A DNA stretch of 64,000 bases, from the NCBI GenBank assembly GCA_036346375.1, contig CM070515.1, forward strand, positions 4,672,423 to 4,736,422, in the 5' to 3' direction. Of the stretch, positions 11,401 through 25,179 are shown in pieces. How positions within the stretch are numbered: position 1 is the first letter of the stretch; every line of letters begins with the position of its first letter. Source of the DNA: Guadua angustifolia (taxonomy: Eukaryota > Streptophyta > Magnoliopsida > Poales > Poaceae). Position numbers and translations under genes: made by a program. The notes beneath the pieces are model-generated. The model ran no database searches and was not told where the DNA came from. It saw only the letters and a list, made by a program, of their open reading frames with translations.

Positions 11401-14400
11401 CTATCTTTGGATTTGGTCTGCGGCTGGGTTGCTGGTAGCTGATGATGCTGGCGTCCTGCCATTGGCCAACCCATTATCCACCGCAGGAGCTGGCGTTCCC
11501 CACTTCCCTTCGGACTCCAATGGCTCCATCACTTTAACAGATCCATCTGACAGCCCCACTGCGAATTGATTTGGCTCTTGGGGATGTGCGGCAACAACAA
11601 GAGGGTAAACAGGTGGATTGCTGGAGCCAGGAAAGATACAGTTCTTAGATCACAGGAGCCATGTAAGAGTAAGTATGGCAATAATCTGCAACTTATAATG
11701 GAATGAGGATCAAATGCAAAAAAATGTCAGAAAGATTGTTCTCCAATGTCTCCTGTATTTGACACTCGATATCGGATGGTTTATTGGTATTGCTACCCAA
11801 TCCAAGACCTTCGACAAACTTAGCCTCCCATGGATTCGGGAAAACCCAGACGGTTAATGGATGCCAACAACCATCTCACAAGTTACACACAATAATATCA
11901 AGACGTTGGTGACGACCTATCTGTATTTCACTGACTTTGCATATTACCTTGCTCCTCAAACCAGGAAACCAGCTCTTACAAAATCGAATACTCACTAAGC
12001 CAATCCCCCGAGATCGTAAAATATCCCTTCACATTACCAAAAACTTGGGCGAATGAAAATGCCAGATATTTTTTTCCCTCAAAATTGACTAGCAGAACAT
12101 GTAGTCCATGATCCTTATACATCAAATTTTGATTAATATACTTGCATACCATTTTATACACTGCAATGTTCTTAACAAGCTCAAAGCACACCTTATCTTT
12201 CTTATTTTTCTGAACTGAAAGCTTGTGTAAATAATACTACAATGGTTGAAAACTAATAAAAATTTTCGAGACTGGAGTTTGATGCCTTTTCTATGAAATA
12301 AATTATTATTTATTGATTAGCCAAATATATGTATTTCCCATTTATCATATTTGATCTTCAGTTCTTCACAATTTCTTACAGAGAATTTGCTTCCGCTCCA
12401 GATATTAAATGGTTATAAATTATCAACATACAAATGAAAATAAAAATTGTAGCAGAACTACAAATTGTCTTTGGGTAAATATTGTGCATCCAATGTACAA
12501 AAAGTGAATACCTGTTTGTAGCTGTCGAAGACATGTATGCTGATGACGCAACTCGGCATCTTAATCTCAAGTTCTCCGCATCAAAAATGCCTACATTACC
12601 GTCATTGAAGGCAGCAAAAACCAACTGGCTATTGCACGAGTATGATGCGTGTGATATGGGAGCTGACAAAGTGTCCTGAGGTATCCACTGAAACAGTAGG
12701 GCAAAAGAGATTTAACAGACAATAACAAAAATATTTTGATCAAATATATGATACGCTACCTGATAGATTTTCTCCACTTTTGATGCATCATATATAGCTA
12801 GCTGAGTCTCATGGACTACTAACAAGCGACTTTGGTCAGAGTTAAACTGGACCCTTGTATCCCCGGAAGGAGTCTTCCCAGCTGGCATTTGTATAGCAAC
12901 CGATTTCTTCTTTTCCCAAGTATCAGTGGCCCACACACATAGCTGCAAAGAGGAAAGGAATCGACCTGATTATCAAAGTGGTTCACTGATGCAAGCAAAT
13001 CAGAGAGACAGTCAAAAAGTATACAATGAAGCCAAATGAATAAATTATTGGTGATCTGAATGCCATAAAACAGGAACATTGAATAATCAAAAGGGAAAAG
13101 GCGTTATTGATAATAACCTGTGCGTCAGCGCCTGAAGAAACAAGTATATTAAGGCTGTTAGAGAAGGCCAACCCAGTTATCCTCTTTTGATGTCCTTTGA
13201 GTCTTGTTTTGACCTGGGGAAAAAAGCTCAATATAGCTGCATAGCAGTGATTTGATAAATTGGAGTATAAATCTGTGAAAATATTTTAAGCATTCAGTAC
13301 CTCATCTACCCTGACATTGTATATATGGATGGTTGAATCTTCCATTCCAATTGCTATGATGTTATTGTCTTGAGGGTGAAATGCTAAAAAGGTTGATGCT
13401 GGCGGAGGTGGCATGAATGTTGTCATCACCTGCATGAAAGAAGCATGATCAAATTTTCCTGAAGTCTGAAAAATATGTTCAAATAAAATTATTAAACATT
13501 ACCTTAAATGTCATCATGTTAAACAATGAAACCTTCCCACCGCATGCAGACATCACATACGAATCATTCTTGGAGAGTGCAATGCATGGGACTGCTTCCT
13601 CAGGATTTGTGTCTGCTGTATCATTTGTCATGACAAGACCGCTGTTTGGTTGCCAATGATGTGGCACAACACTGGCTGTGGCCTGCTCAGCAGAATGAAC
13701 AAAATTTATACCATAACCTTGATTAACCTAAACACCAAAGAAACAACAGAAAAGTAATACATACCTTCCCACTTGGATTTTGCTCGTTGCGATTCCATTT
13801 CCACAGCCTTTGAATAGCATTAGACCCTAGTGCTAACAACCCGGCACCAGAATTTGTGTACAGAAGTCTGACAACCTGTATACAAATGTTGTTAAACTTC
13901 TCAGAGATTCCACGATGAGAAGTGCAAAACATAAAATCAAGAACAAGATGGATCGAACCCTGATGGCTTGGTCTGGAGTTTCTGGCATTGTAGCTACACG
14001 ACATTGCTGGGGATTTAAAACTTCCATCAGCTCCCAAGGTTTCGCTTTTTCGGGCTTTTCTTCTGAAATCCTTGGCTTGATATCTATGCTTCTTGATGCT
14101 GGATCACCGCCATTCTATTAAATTCATGATTAAGTAAGACGATGTTTCAATTGTTAACGATAAAGTAAGAAAGAGGCCTTAAAACAGATGAAATTTGTCA
14201 AATTCTTTTTGTCTGGATCACCATACCAGCATAGGAGAAGGCTTTGCAGGAGAATTCCTGTCTAAGTGATCCATTCGGCCAATGTTAGGAGAGATGCCCG
14301 CAACAACAGGAGCACCTGAGACCTGTTAATTCAATTTTCAAGGTAAGGAACTTTCTACAAACTAGACCCACAATTTAACGTAACAATAGCAGGTAGGAAG

Positions 14401-17400
14401 GTATGTGCTTACCTTCATAGAGGAAGCTTCATACGGTGATCTAAATGCTTCAAAAGGCCGGTTTCCGAAAGCCCGTAAAGATCTGAGTCCATCAGAATTT
14501 GCAAGTATCTTAAAACCATTGTCTACTGTAGTAACAGCAAGAAGATTGCCATCTTTATTGAACCTCAACCGTGGAAGACCCTGGTAGAATGTACAAAGGC
14601 TAGATTACCAAAAGACAAAAAAAAGAGGCAAATATAATATAGGGAACATAGACTGACTGGCAAGCCTCCATCAGCTTCAATGCAGGCAATCATGTTTGTA
14701 TTATCGACATCCCAAAATTTAATTTGGTTGTCTTCGCCAGCGGCCAAAAAGTGATTCTGAGCTGTATCAAACTGCACTACACCAGCTGACTTTTTACGGA
14801 ATCCATTATATGTCCTCTTGATAGATCCTTCACTTTCATTCCACTCAACCAAATGAGAGTCTCCGTCTTTGCTTGTTCCGCATGAAAACAACCTTCATAT
14901 GAAAGACACATTCAATATTACATCAGCAACACCTGAAGACACTTTTGGTAGGTAAATTAACACCACTATGCTTACCTAGTCCCATCGGCACTATAAAGCA
15001 TAGTAGTATACCATTTTCCTGGAGCATCATAGTCCACCCTAGATCCCATATTGTCATAAAGCCATGCCTTAATTTTCCCGTCAAGGGAAGTTGAGAAGAT
15101 AAACTGCAGGGAAAATAAGAAAATCATATATCAGTACACCATATCAACGTTTACGTGCTTCAAAAACTGTACAATCATGAATCTCTCTCATTCACTTTTG
15201 ATAGACATATCACCAAATACAAACATCATCCATGATGACTCATAATGCCTCAATTCACACTGGAGTTTAGTAGAACTTGTCTAGCTTACAGAATAAGCAT
15301 GCACCACAAAGATCATCATTGCAACCTGAGATATTGATGCCAACATAATCATATTAGGACTACACACCTGAATACTCTCTTTGTGGTGAGGGCAAATAGA
15401 ATACACCGGCGCCTCATGCCCTTCAAATGAAAATAATTTCTGTCCATGCATATCCCAGACCTACAAAACAAAAAGGTAAGTTCAAGGAGACCAGACCAAG
15501 AAAAAAAAGAGAAAGAAAATAGCCATTCAAGATGCTTTTAATACCTTTATTAGTTTATCATCTCCACAAGTAACAACACAAAGTTGTTTATTAGGCCGGG
15601 AGAATGCTATGTCATTAACTCCTCCAGAATGAGCATCAATCTGACATGAAGCAAAAAAGGTTTAGTAATAAAATCGATTTAATAAAATGTATTGTAACAT
15701 CGGTAAAATTGAAATTCAATCTATAGTCTTATGATTAGGGTGCAATTTAAAAGTTTTACAGTACCTCTAGAACTTGGCGTGTTTCATTTGGTTGCTGGTA
15801 TGCATATAGATGGATCAAATGTTTTGTGAATGCAACTCCTGAAACCAAAAAAAGGGAAGGTTAGGCAACAATTGAGAGCATACAAAATTACTGACTGAAA
15901 AATTAAAAGATTGACACTAACCTATCAAATCTCCGTCAGGGCTCCAAGTAACTCGATTAATGGATATGGAAGAGTCTTTAATTGCAGCACTCTTTTCACA
16001 GAAAAGGTAAATAGCGAGGCACATATGTAAGATCAGAACATATAGACACTCGTGAACAAGGTACAAGTAAAAAGCAAACAGAAGTAAATTACATTTAACT
16101 TAATTACCTGAAGGGTGTCCCAAATTTTGAAGGGCTTTGAAACCAGTTTCTCACGCAGACCAACCTCCCAAAGTGCAATTTCACCATTAGCAGATCCAAC
16201 TGTTGAGAAGTAAACATGACACAAAAATTGATAAATTGTTGGTTATCAAAATTTAGTGTTCAGGCGAATCACTTGAAACACCATTTTGTACCTGCCACTA
16301 CATACCCTTTTTTAAAGATGGTTCAAATGAAATAATAATCTTGACCGTACCTAGTAGTAGTGTATGCCGAGAAGGATGGAAATCCATGCTAGTTACATTA
16401 GATCCCTGTGACAATGTACAAACTACCGTCCTAGGAAGATCATCCAATGACCATGAAGGCTGAGGAATGGGCGCAGGATAGGTGGCCTGTAAATAAGTAT
16501 GGATAATAGTTAATAGGTCATTTAAAATGCAACACAGGTCATATTTGTTGACAGCAAATGCAACATTACCTCGTCAACACCATGTCCAGCAGGCCTCAAT
16601 CGCTTCATCAGTTGCTCAGATTCTGCACTTTGATAGTCTGTTATAGTTGGGCGTTTCAAGATAGGGACAGCTGAGGAAATAATGTAATATAACTGAAGTC
16701 ATGAGAAGCTTTGGTACATGAAAACTACAGATAACAAAAGTACATTTCCCATCACAAAACACAGAACGAGAATAGTCAAAATTCCATGCATGTTTTCCTT
16801 GTCACAGAGAACTGAATATTTACATCTTAAATTGTTTAAAGAACCAAGAAGACAGCATTACTAAATTAATCGATGCCTGTAACCGTGTAACATTGTACTC
16901 CTTAATATATGGGCCAACAGAAAGCACTCGCTGGATACAAGAGTCTAATCGGAACCTTGGACGAGAGATAAAAAGCATAATATATAACTCTGTATCAGAC
17001 CTACCAAAAGTAAGTTGCGCGTGTGCGATTGTTTCAGTAAATAATCACATATAGGAAAAGCATAATGCTTTAGACATGTATTAGTTACCAGTATAAACTA
17101 CAAGACCACCAAACTGTATACTACAAGTTTAGATGTTGGCCTATTTTATCAAGTGTAATTGTTTCATTGTAGATTCATCATCTCTTAAAACATTATTACT
17201 ACCAAGAGAGAAGTAGGCCCCATTTAGGATTCCAGATGTTCTAGGCTTCTAACCAGTTGTCTTTCTTTACCAAGCATTCCTTTGCACATTAACGTTTAAA
17301 TATCACATGCCAACATGGTGTGATCAGTTGAGACCAAGGTTACACTAGGTCTTTGTCATATACAAATTGACAACCAAAATTCAGTGTGTAAACTTCACCC

Positions 17401-20400
17401 TCCATCTCCTCTCCAAAATAACTCTCCTGATTAGCGAAACCCTAAACTCCCAAAAACTATATAGCACTAGATATATACAATAATGGAATCAATTTGCACA
17501 AGCACTACAATAACCACAATAACAAAGGATATCAAATTTGGAAGAATGTTTGGCATGAACAGAAAAGCAGGAAACTTTAGTCAACACCACCTCCATGGAT
17601 CAAGGGTGCAACAATAGGGGCAATTGCAATTCCAATGAAATAGAAATGCTCAACCACCAATTGCACAGGTTCATTATTAGGATCATCTTCCACACCAAAT
17701 AAAAAGTCGAGAAAATTGTCGAATCAGATAAAAATTAACCATCAAGTCGAGAATGTCAAATCAGAGAACAATAATCGTTATGGCAATAAATTAGGCAAAA
17801 AACATTACAGAATATGCTCAAATATAAAATCCCTACTGCGAATAATGAAGGCGTACATTAGGAAATATTGACAGGTACCACATACCTTGATTTGGCGGAA
17901 CAGGTATTGATGATGCTGCTACAACAGCAGACTGAACAGATGATGAAGCAGCATTTGCCATCCAACCAGCTAAAGATGGACCAGCAGGAGGAGGCTGGAA
18001 TGGCTGCATGAATTAACACATTGAATGTAAGTAACAAAAGCATTCAGAAAATCATGCATTCACTTAAAATGATCAGCAGCAAACGTACAGCATGACCCGC
18101 GAGTGGTGGGTATGTGGATCCAGCTTTTGGAACAGCCGCCAATGGTACAGACACTGGTGAAGCACGAGCTCCATTTTGAGGAGTGCAGGCATGATCAGTG
18201 AATAAAGTTTTGATGTCGGGATTTGTCCGAGGGTTCTTACAAAGCTGATGCTGCCAGTTCAAGCTGCAATTGTTGTCAAAGAATTTGAACTCACACATAT
18301 CCAACCACCAGTGTAAGATTAAAGTGAACATGAGAACAGAGGGAAGAACAGTAGATTGTTATTTCAAACCTTTGGTTAATTAGAGTCCGCAGGCGTGATG
18401 CCTTAAGAGTTGGAAAGACAAGTTTTTCCCGGAAAAGGGGATTTGCTTCAATAAGTTTTTTAAGCTCAATCAGCATAATACCGCGAGCAGATTTGGTATC
18501 CCCATACTTGGACAATTGTTCATTTTCCCTGCAGGAAAAAAAAGTAATTAGTAATTTGAACTAATTTATGGAAAAATAGAAAAGCCAAGAACTTTATAAT
18601 ACAAAAGGGCACATTAGATTGACAAAAAAGGCATGCACCATGTTGTTAAAAGACCAGTTCAAGGAATACCACAATCAATAGAATAATAAATAGAAAATTA
18701 AAAAAACAAAGTGCCGATTGTAAGTTATTATTACAAGCTTTTTCCAATAGAAAATTATGCAGGTAAAACCAGCGTAACTTAAAAGCTATCGGATGACTAT
18801 CTTCATAACCCTTAATATTGTTAGAAGTAACCATGTTGCTTAGCAAATAACTGGATTATCGAAGCATTAACAGGTTTATGGAGTTGCCGTGCTGGCATGC
18901 TCACTCAACCAATGATTCATTTTAATTCATAACGTAACAAAAAATTGAATCCATGCCCTATTTTATTTCTCTACTATTACATTCTAATTACATCCGTACC
19001 AAGCAGAAACATTTTAATGCTCTAGAAGTAAGACGCTTGTGTCCTTCTCAACAATCTGAAGCAAATGCATGATCCATGTGCTCGTCTAAACCACCAAAAC
19101 TTGCTAACACATTTGGCATTGCATTGCTGGTCATAGCTCAGACAAAGGAATAAACTAGAAATTCCCTAGTGAGAAACACAGAATGCAAACATCAATTAAC
19201 AAGAAAATCAACAAGCTTTCAGAATGGCTTCCTCATGGTGAATAGGAAAAAACATAGAGTAACAATAACCAAGGGCAAGATGAATGAACCTAAAATTCTC
19301 AAGAGTGAGAAGCTGTGTTATCTCTTTGTACAACTCCTCGTTGAATGTTGAGAAGACTTTAAGATCCTTGACGAGAATATCTACAGCCTTTGCTCTATCA
19401 TGCCTATTAGAAAATATAACAGAAAAGTCAGTAAAATTCATATTTTCACTCAATGCTGGAAAAAAAATGGGATGGAAACCCCCCAGTTTTTTTTTCCCAG
19501 ATGAAGTGAGATTTCCCATCGGACACGATCGAACAGTACCTATCAAGCGCTTCCAAATACTTCTGCTTCCTGATCTCAAAGAAGATCTTCATCGAATACC
19601 TATTGTCATCCACTTTGGTGAAACCTGAGAGGTACCTCTCCACTTCATCCCACTCCCCAGCATGGACCTTCTCCTCAAAGTACTTCATGTTGAAGAAGAA
19701 CCCTGACTCTTGCTCAAGCCTACAACAAAATATACCATAGGAAATTACATCTCGCTAGATCAAAATGTAAAGCAACTCCAAATTTCCATTGCATAAAACA
19801 GAATAAGCAGGGGCATTAGAATGAGAAATAACATGAGTCGACACTCTACTCCTATCTTTTCCACAGGACGAGTAGTACTCCATTAATGACACCACAGCTC
19901 AAATTGGACCAAAAAATATGTTATAACCTTCGAAGGACAACATGTTGCAAGGGCTTCTTTAGCTCACGTCATTGACCCAAAACAAGTCAACCTAGCTCAA
20001 TACCACTCACTAATTCGGACTAACCTCCCGTACGTGCACTAGAGGAATCACCTATGACCTACAACGCAAAAGCTCAAGCAGAATTGACTTTCTGACCAAC
20101 TAATTAGAGCAACGCGAATGCAGCGCAGAGGAGATCGCCAGCTTGCAATTACCCAAATGAGCGTTCAAAGTTCGAATTTTCACACGAATTTGGACAGAAA
20201 CGATGCAATCCAGCTGAATAGCACCTACCAATTTACTGATTTACTCGCAAGACAGCACGCGGGGACTAAAAACGCCACACCAATCACCGAATTAACTGCA
20301 CTGAATCCAGAACATTACATTGTTCCTACGAATTGAAGTAAACCGACAGAGAAAACGAGTCGGAACAGAACAAGAGAAGAAACAAAACCAAAAAAAAAAA

Positions 20401-20883
20401 ACAGAGGCGACACACGCGAGCTCCAAATTTCAAATCTCCCCCTGAATTATCCACATAAAAGAAAAACTATAGTAAAGCCCCCCAAAATAATCCACTTTGG
20501 TTGATCTAAAAAATAATCCACTTTGACCAAATTAAATAAAACAACGACTATCACGGAGAAAACCAAGAGGAAAAAAAAGGTCTTTTGACCAAACCAACCC
20601 ACCCCAAAAAAAACGGAAACTTCGCACGAATTTACCGCACCTGCATAACAAATCAACCAGGGTAAAAAAAAACATTTTTCCCATGAACTCAAAACCCAAA
20701 ATCAGCACAAGCGGAAGAAGAAAGGAGAAAAATTGGAGATATATTGCCCGAAATTCGGGGAAAAAAACAAAGCAGGAGAGAGAGAGAGAGAGAGGCTACC
20801 CACTTGTGCACGGTCTCCTTGAACTTCTCCTCGTCGAGGAACTGGAGGATGAGGAACACGAGCTCGCGGCTGAGCGACGACAT
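11401..20883 (-). CDS. TPR1: TOPLESS-related transcriptional corepressor, 25 coding exons, 1,121 aa
   Basis: CDS complement exons in transcript order: 20804-20883, 19540-19719, 19290-19403, 18370-18528, 18089-18263, 17886-18003, 16570-16670, 16351-16486, 16108-16199, 15922-15991, 15765-15838, 15545-15640, 15368-15460, 14976-15103, 14658-14892, 14413-14580, 14227-14322, 13959-14114, 13765-13875, 13503-13682, 13301-13429, 13118-13213, 12760-12942, 12512-12687, 11401-11620. All introns are GT-AG and the sum is 3,366 nt, in frame. The N-terminus MSSLSRELVFLILQFLDEEK is the LisH motif (about 4-36), followed by CTLH and the TOPLESS domain that binds EAR (LxLxL) motifs of repressors (to about residue 210). 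A Pro/Ala-rich linker follows, then two WD40 propellers from about residue 340, with phrases such as VLVSSG-type ILVSSGAD and FSCGTSKDG. The end is ...SNPAADQIQR. Known role of the family: nuclear corepressor for auxin, jasmonate and strigolactone signalling, acting with histone deacetylases. No lesion was seen. The symbol is recalled from rice nomenclature and synteny. Confidence 0.96.
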
Positions 20884-21190
20884 GGCTCCCGTGCCGCCCC
20901 GGTGAAGCTAGCTCGATCTGCTCGGCGCCGCCGCGGGGACCTCGGCTATCTCGGGCGGACAGCGCAGCGTCCGCGCGAATCGCGCGGATTCGGAGGAGGG
21001 GCCGCCTCTGCGGGTGGCGAATTCTAGGGTTTCGCCGTCGTCGCCGCCCCCGTCGTGAGGAGGAGAGAGAGACGGAGAGATGTGGAAGAGGAGGGCGAGC
21101 GAGGAAGAGAGAAACTTTAGTCTCGCTTTCTTCGATGCGTTGCAGACCTCTCACCCTTTTCTCTCTCCCCACGCCACCCCTCACGGGCTT
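20884..21190 (-). promoter_or_regulatory. TPR1 5' leader and promoter
   Basis: GC-rich region upstream of the TOPLESS-related start codon; on the minus strand it is CT/CCG-rich with CTCTCTC tracts near 21060-21130. The first intron begins right after exon 1 (donor GTGGGT at 20803) and carries an (AG)n tract at about 20775-20794. No TATA box was recognised, consistent with a housekeeping-type promoter. Confidence 0.4.
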
Positions 21191-21536
21191 ATCTGCGATA
21201 AGTACACGGACCTATCGATAATCCAACCTGCTTATCGATACGCAGAATGGCTTATTTGATAGGGCACGAGCGGCGGAATCGAAAGGCGCGGGATTAAATC
21301 GGGTGGATATTCGTGAGCTGGCGTCCGGTCGTGAGGGAGACGTGCGCGCGAGAAGGAGATGGTGGGGGTTTCTCGCTTCTTTCTTCTCGGGGTTCGGTTT
21401 CTCTGGGTCGTCTCGTCCGGCCGCGAGATGAGACGATGCTACGCTACGATATGTACTCCGTGTGAACGTTTCCTTTGCTCGGTTTCTCGGATCGGCTGCC
21501 CGCGTGGACCCAGTAGCAGCACCGACTGAGGCGCTG

Positions 21537-22057
21537 TTGCAAAACGAACTGTTGATGTATTTAACTGCTTTCGTTTTATATTTTGCATCTTTAGCTCTCT
21601 GAGTACGTATTTACGCAAATAGTTCCATACAACGGTTTGGAAACACGACATAAGACACAGAGGTCGGTCGGCACTGCATTGCGGCATGCAACGGCCTAAA
21701 GACGCTGCGGCGATCAGAAGGCGTTGCAGTTGTCAAATGTCAATGTTGATGTGCACATATATGCATCGATGCAATGCATATATGCATGCGTGGGATGAAG
21801 TTTGCTTGGGTAGCTAGCTAGTTGTGTTGTTCTGTACCTTTCACCGTAAAGGTGGCCGTTCGGCGTCTCTGGTCGCTTCTGATGCGATTACGCCTCTAGA
21901 CCATTGCATGTCGCATTGCAAAGACCGGTCGGTGATGCATACCCTTGTTGTGTTTCCAAGCCGTTGTATAGGGATATTTTGCACAAATGTGTACTCAAGA
22001 GAGCTAAAAGTGCAAAATATAAAGTGAAAGCAGCTAAATATATCAACGGTCTTGCAA
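21537..22057. repeat. ~520-bp imperfect hairpin (foldback) upstream of TPR1
   Basis: The left arm 21537-21724 and the reverse complement of the right arm 21874-22057 align along their whole length at roughly 75-80% by eye. Shared blocks include TATATTTTGCA, TTTAGCTCTC, GAGTAC, ATACAACGG(T/C)TTGGAAACAC, GCATTGCG/GCAATGCG, GCATGCAA(C/T)GG and ATCAGAAG. The 149-bp spacer is itself palindrome-rich (ATATATGCATCGATGCAATG). It could be a MITE or a young hairpin-RNA locus. No TSD was recognised. Confidence 0.75.
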
Positions 22058-22059
22058 AA

Positions 22060-24210
22060 ATGCACGGAAAAATAAAAATAGAAGGCACAAATTTTATTTA
22101 AGAATTTTATCGAAAAAATCGTATGCACATGATAACTATATCACTACATAAAAATATATTTCCAGTGAAACTCTTGATTATCTCTTTTTCTCTTCTTCTT
22201 ATGTTTTTGCCAACACTTTATCATGTGGACTACAAGGTTACAAGGTTATATTTTAAGGGTATATAAGGACTTGTATATATTAGAACTCTAAATTATAGTA
22301 AGAAACAAATCTATATCATGCTCAAACTCAACATCCTGGTAGAGATATCCTCATGGTTTGCAAAATCGAAATAAAAAAACCGCAGCAAAATTCGCAGTAC
22401 AGTTTTCTCAAAAATCGCTCGAAAAACCATCAAAAACCTTTCGGTTAAGAAATAAAAAAATGAAAAATTCAAAAAAAAAATCAAAAACCAGCGTTTTTCA
22501 CGAAAAACCGCTCGGTTTTTTCGAAAAACCAACCTGACCAATTGAATGTTTTTCAAAAATGGTTTTTTTAGCGGTTTACAATGAAAACATAATTTTTTTC
22601 AAAATTTTTAAATTTTTTAAAATTAGAACGATTTACCGAATGGTTTTAGATCTCGAATCGAAACGATAAAATTGGAAACTGCGGTTTTCGAACGTTTTAT
22701 TAATGCTGATGTCCTCGTGTGTTTAATGGAGCACCACGCCAACTATCCCTCTATTGCATGTGCCCGCCGGCGGGTACACCAGCACCTACGCGCGTCATAT
22801 TGCGTGTACACACAGTGCACCTCTGACACAGCTCAAGAACCGTGGGGCCAGGAGATAAATCTAGCAAGTTTATTCGTACTCGTAATTATCTGTATGTAAA
22901 GAGGGCCAAGTAAGATTCGATTTTTCTGGTTGGAATTGTCCTCCTCTTTATACACATAATTGTATTTAGAGTATGTATGTTACTCCGCTTTATATACAAA
23001 TAATTTTGGGATTTTATTTCTAGTTGAGCTCCGCAGTCAACTTTATTGTCGTATGTACGTCCCATTAGTGGCCCCTAATTCTTTACTAAAAATATGCAAA
23101 ATGTGTTTATGTCAATTTGCAAGTACGGTGATTAGGCTTGAAAATTCTGTTTCTGACATTTCACTTGCCGCTCTATTAGATTCAATTCGCAATGTATGGG
23201 TGAAACATAGCTAGAAGCAAAGGCTATCAGGATCGCAGGTATCATAGGTTCTCACACTATCACAATCGTATCGTACCTTCGATTTTGATCTACGTCGGAT
23301 AATAATTATAAAATAATTATTCACTCCTAACGATTTTTAGAATAGCGATTTTGGCGTACAACCCTATTATAATTATATACTAGTCATGTGCCCTATGCGT
23401 TGCAACGAAAACTCAATTTGCGACAAAAATGTATTTACAAAGAGTATTAAATTTGTCTGAATGATACTGTTCACTTTGAATGTACAATAGTTGAATGTTT
23501 AAATTAATTCATTAAACTATACAAATTTCAAACACAGGTTTACAAACTCGAACTTAAAATTATCTTTAATTTCATAATCTTAAATAATAACATCATAGCA
23601 CTTGGAATTATACATTTGTAACGCCATAATTCGAGATCGATCGATCGACTGAGAGAGGCATCACCTGTTGTCCTATGAGCGCAAAGGCGTTGAAGAGGTA
23701 AACGTCATCCATCTAATATTGGAAATCTTCAATCCACAGGGGCCTAATCTCCTTACCTACGGGCGTGGGCTCACCCACCACTTACGCCCGTCTTTGCGAT
23801 GATGGTGATCGATTTACTGGCGGGGCGTGTCTTGAGTGAGGCGAGGCGTGTAGTCTTTGCAGCGATCGGGGCATATATTGTGGAGGAAGTTGTTGCTGCG
23901 GCTAGCCCCACATCGCCCGCGGAGAAACGTGCGAGGGACCCGGCTGGTAGTACTACGGCGGCTTGGTAGTACCTATAGCGTTGGGCGTGTTGCCCGTTCA
24001 TCGGCGGCTGTATCGCGTTTCATATTCGGTGAGGCAGTTACCGCTGCGAAACCCTAAAAACCTATGAGAGAGGAGATGAGAGAGGTTTTAGGGTTTTAAT
24101 AACTTGATACATGGAGACCGGAGAGAAAGCGGCGACAGAAAGAGTAAAACTGGTTAAATCCTTTTTCATCTCAGCCGTGCATGTCAGATCTAACGCAGAA
24201 CGAACGAACA
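22060..24210. other. Intergenic, no gene seen
   Basis: AT-rich. 22330-22690 is dominated by A and T runs with many copies of short CGGTTTTT/GAAAAACCG motifs in both orientations. Near 23380-23410 is a TACTAGTC..GTGCCC...GCGTTGCAACG stretch, a motif I have seen at many grass repeat ends, so it is probably transposon-derived. ORFs at 23771-24057 on both strands show no recognisable homology. Confidence 0.4.
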
Positions 24211-24211
24211 G

Positions 24212-24319
24212 ATTAAATCCTTTTATTATGTTTTATAAATATATCACGATAGAAATTAGTGGTGAAAGTTATGTTTTAGAGACCCTATCAACATAAAAAC
24301 GACACGTGACCGGACGGAG
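24212..24319. mobile_element. 3' half of a Stowaway MITE
   Basis: The sequence matches the right half of the elements at 33324-33583 and 42315-42571 (TTTTATAAATATAT, TTAGTGGT, GTTTTAGAGA, then GTGACC.GA.GGAG). It ends before TA at 24320-24321. The left half is missing or diverged. Confidence 0.55.
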
Positions 24320-24904
24320 TAATCAGTATCCCTAGTCTTGAAAAAAAAAAAGTAGCAGCAGGTATCCTAGTTGATAACACACGCTGGCGCTAGTCAATCG
24401 CGATGATTTTCCCCCAAACAGACCGTCCGGCAAACCAGACGATGTTTCTCGGTGCACAGGAAAGTCTCCACTCATCTTTTTTCCGGGTGCCGATGCGGCC
24501 CAGGAAGCGTGAAGCCAAGCACGCATGTGGAGGAAAAGCCTCCACCCAAAAAGGAAAGGGAAAAAATAAAAAAAAATTATAAAAAAAAGGCAGCACGAGA
24601 AGTACACTAGCCGACAGGGCCAGCGTCCCATCCATCGACAGTCCCCGGACGAAACGCAAAAATCTCGTAGTATCGCCGGGCGGGCGGGCGCGCGAACGTC
24701 AGCTGCCGAGCCAACAAGTCCGAGAGGCCGAACCAACGGGAAGCCGCGGGGACGAGACGAGACGAGACGGTACGCTTCGACAACGTACGGGAGGTCGCGA
24801 AGCGACGGATCTCGCGCCGCGCCTGGCGCCTTGATCGAGCAGGGAGGCGCGGACGGTGGACCTCGAGATCATGGATCTTCTGGTTCTCGAATGTTTTTCT
24901 TACA

Positions 24905-25176
24905 AGTGTTAGGAAAGTTACGGCTTTTCTAAAAAAATTGTTTTTTTATTTTAGATTGAAAAACGGCTTTATCTTTTATATATTTTTATAAGAGACCATT
25001 TAATAAATAACTATTTTTCATCAACAATAAGCGGTAAAAGCAGATCCAGTCTTTGACTTCTTTTAGTTATATATAGCTTTTGACTTATGCCAAAAATTGC
25101 TTAAAAACTAAGCTGTTTAGAGGGATTTACTAGCTTTTCAAAAACAAAAGTTGATTTTAAGCCGCCAAACAAACCC
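24905..25176. mobile_element. hAT-like MITE remnant
   Basis: In reverse complement this resembles the element at 42643-42915: GGCTTAAAA.CAACTTTTG at one end, GAAAAGC.AGTAAA, a TTTTAGTTATATATAGC-like middle, and ATAAGAGACC(A/G)TTTAA near the other end. The right end is near the run CCAAACAAACCC. The left end is not clear. Confidence 0.4.
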
Positions 25177-25179
25177 TTA

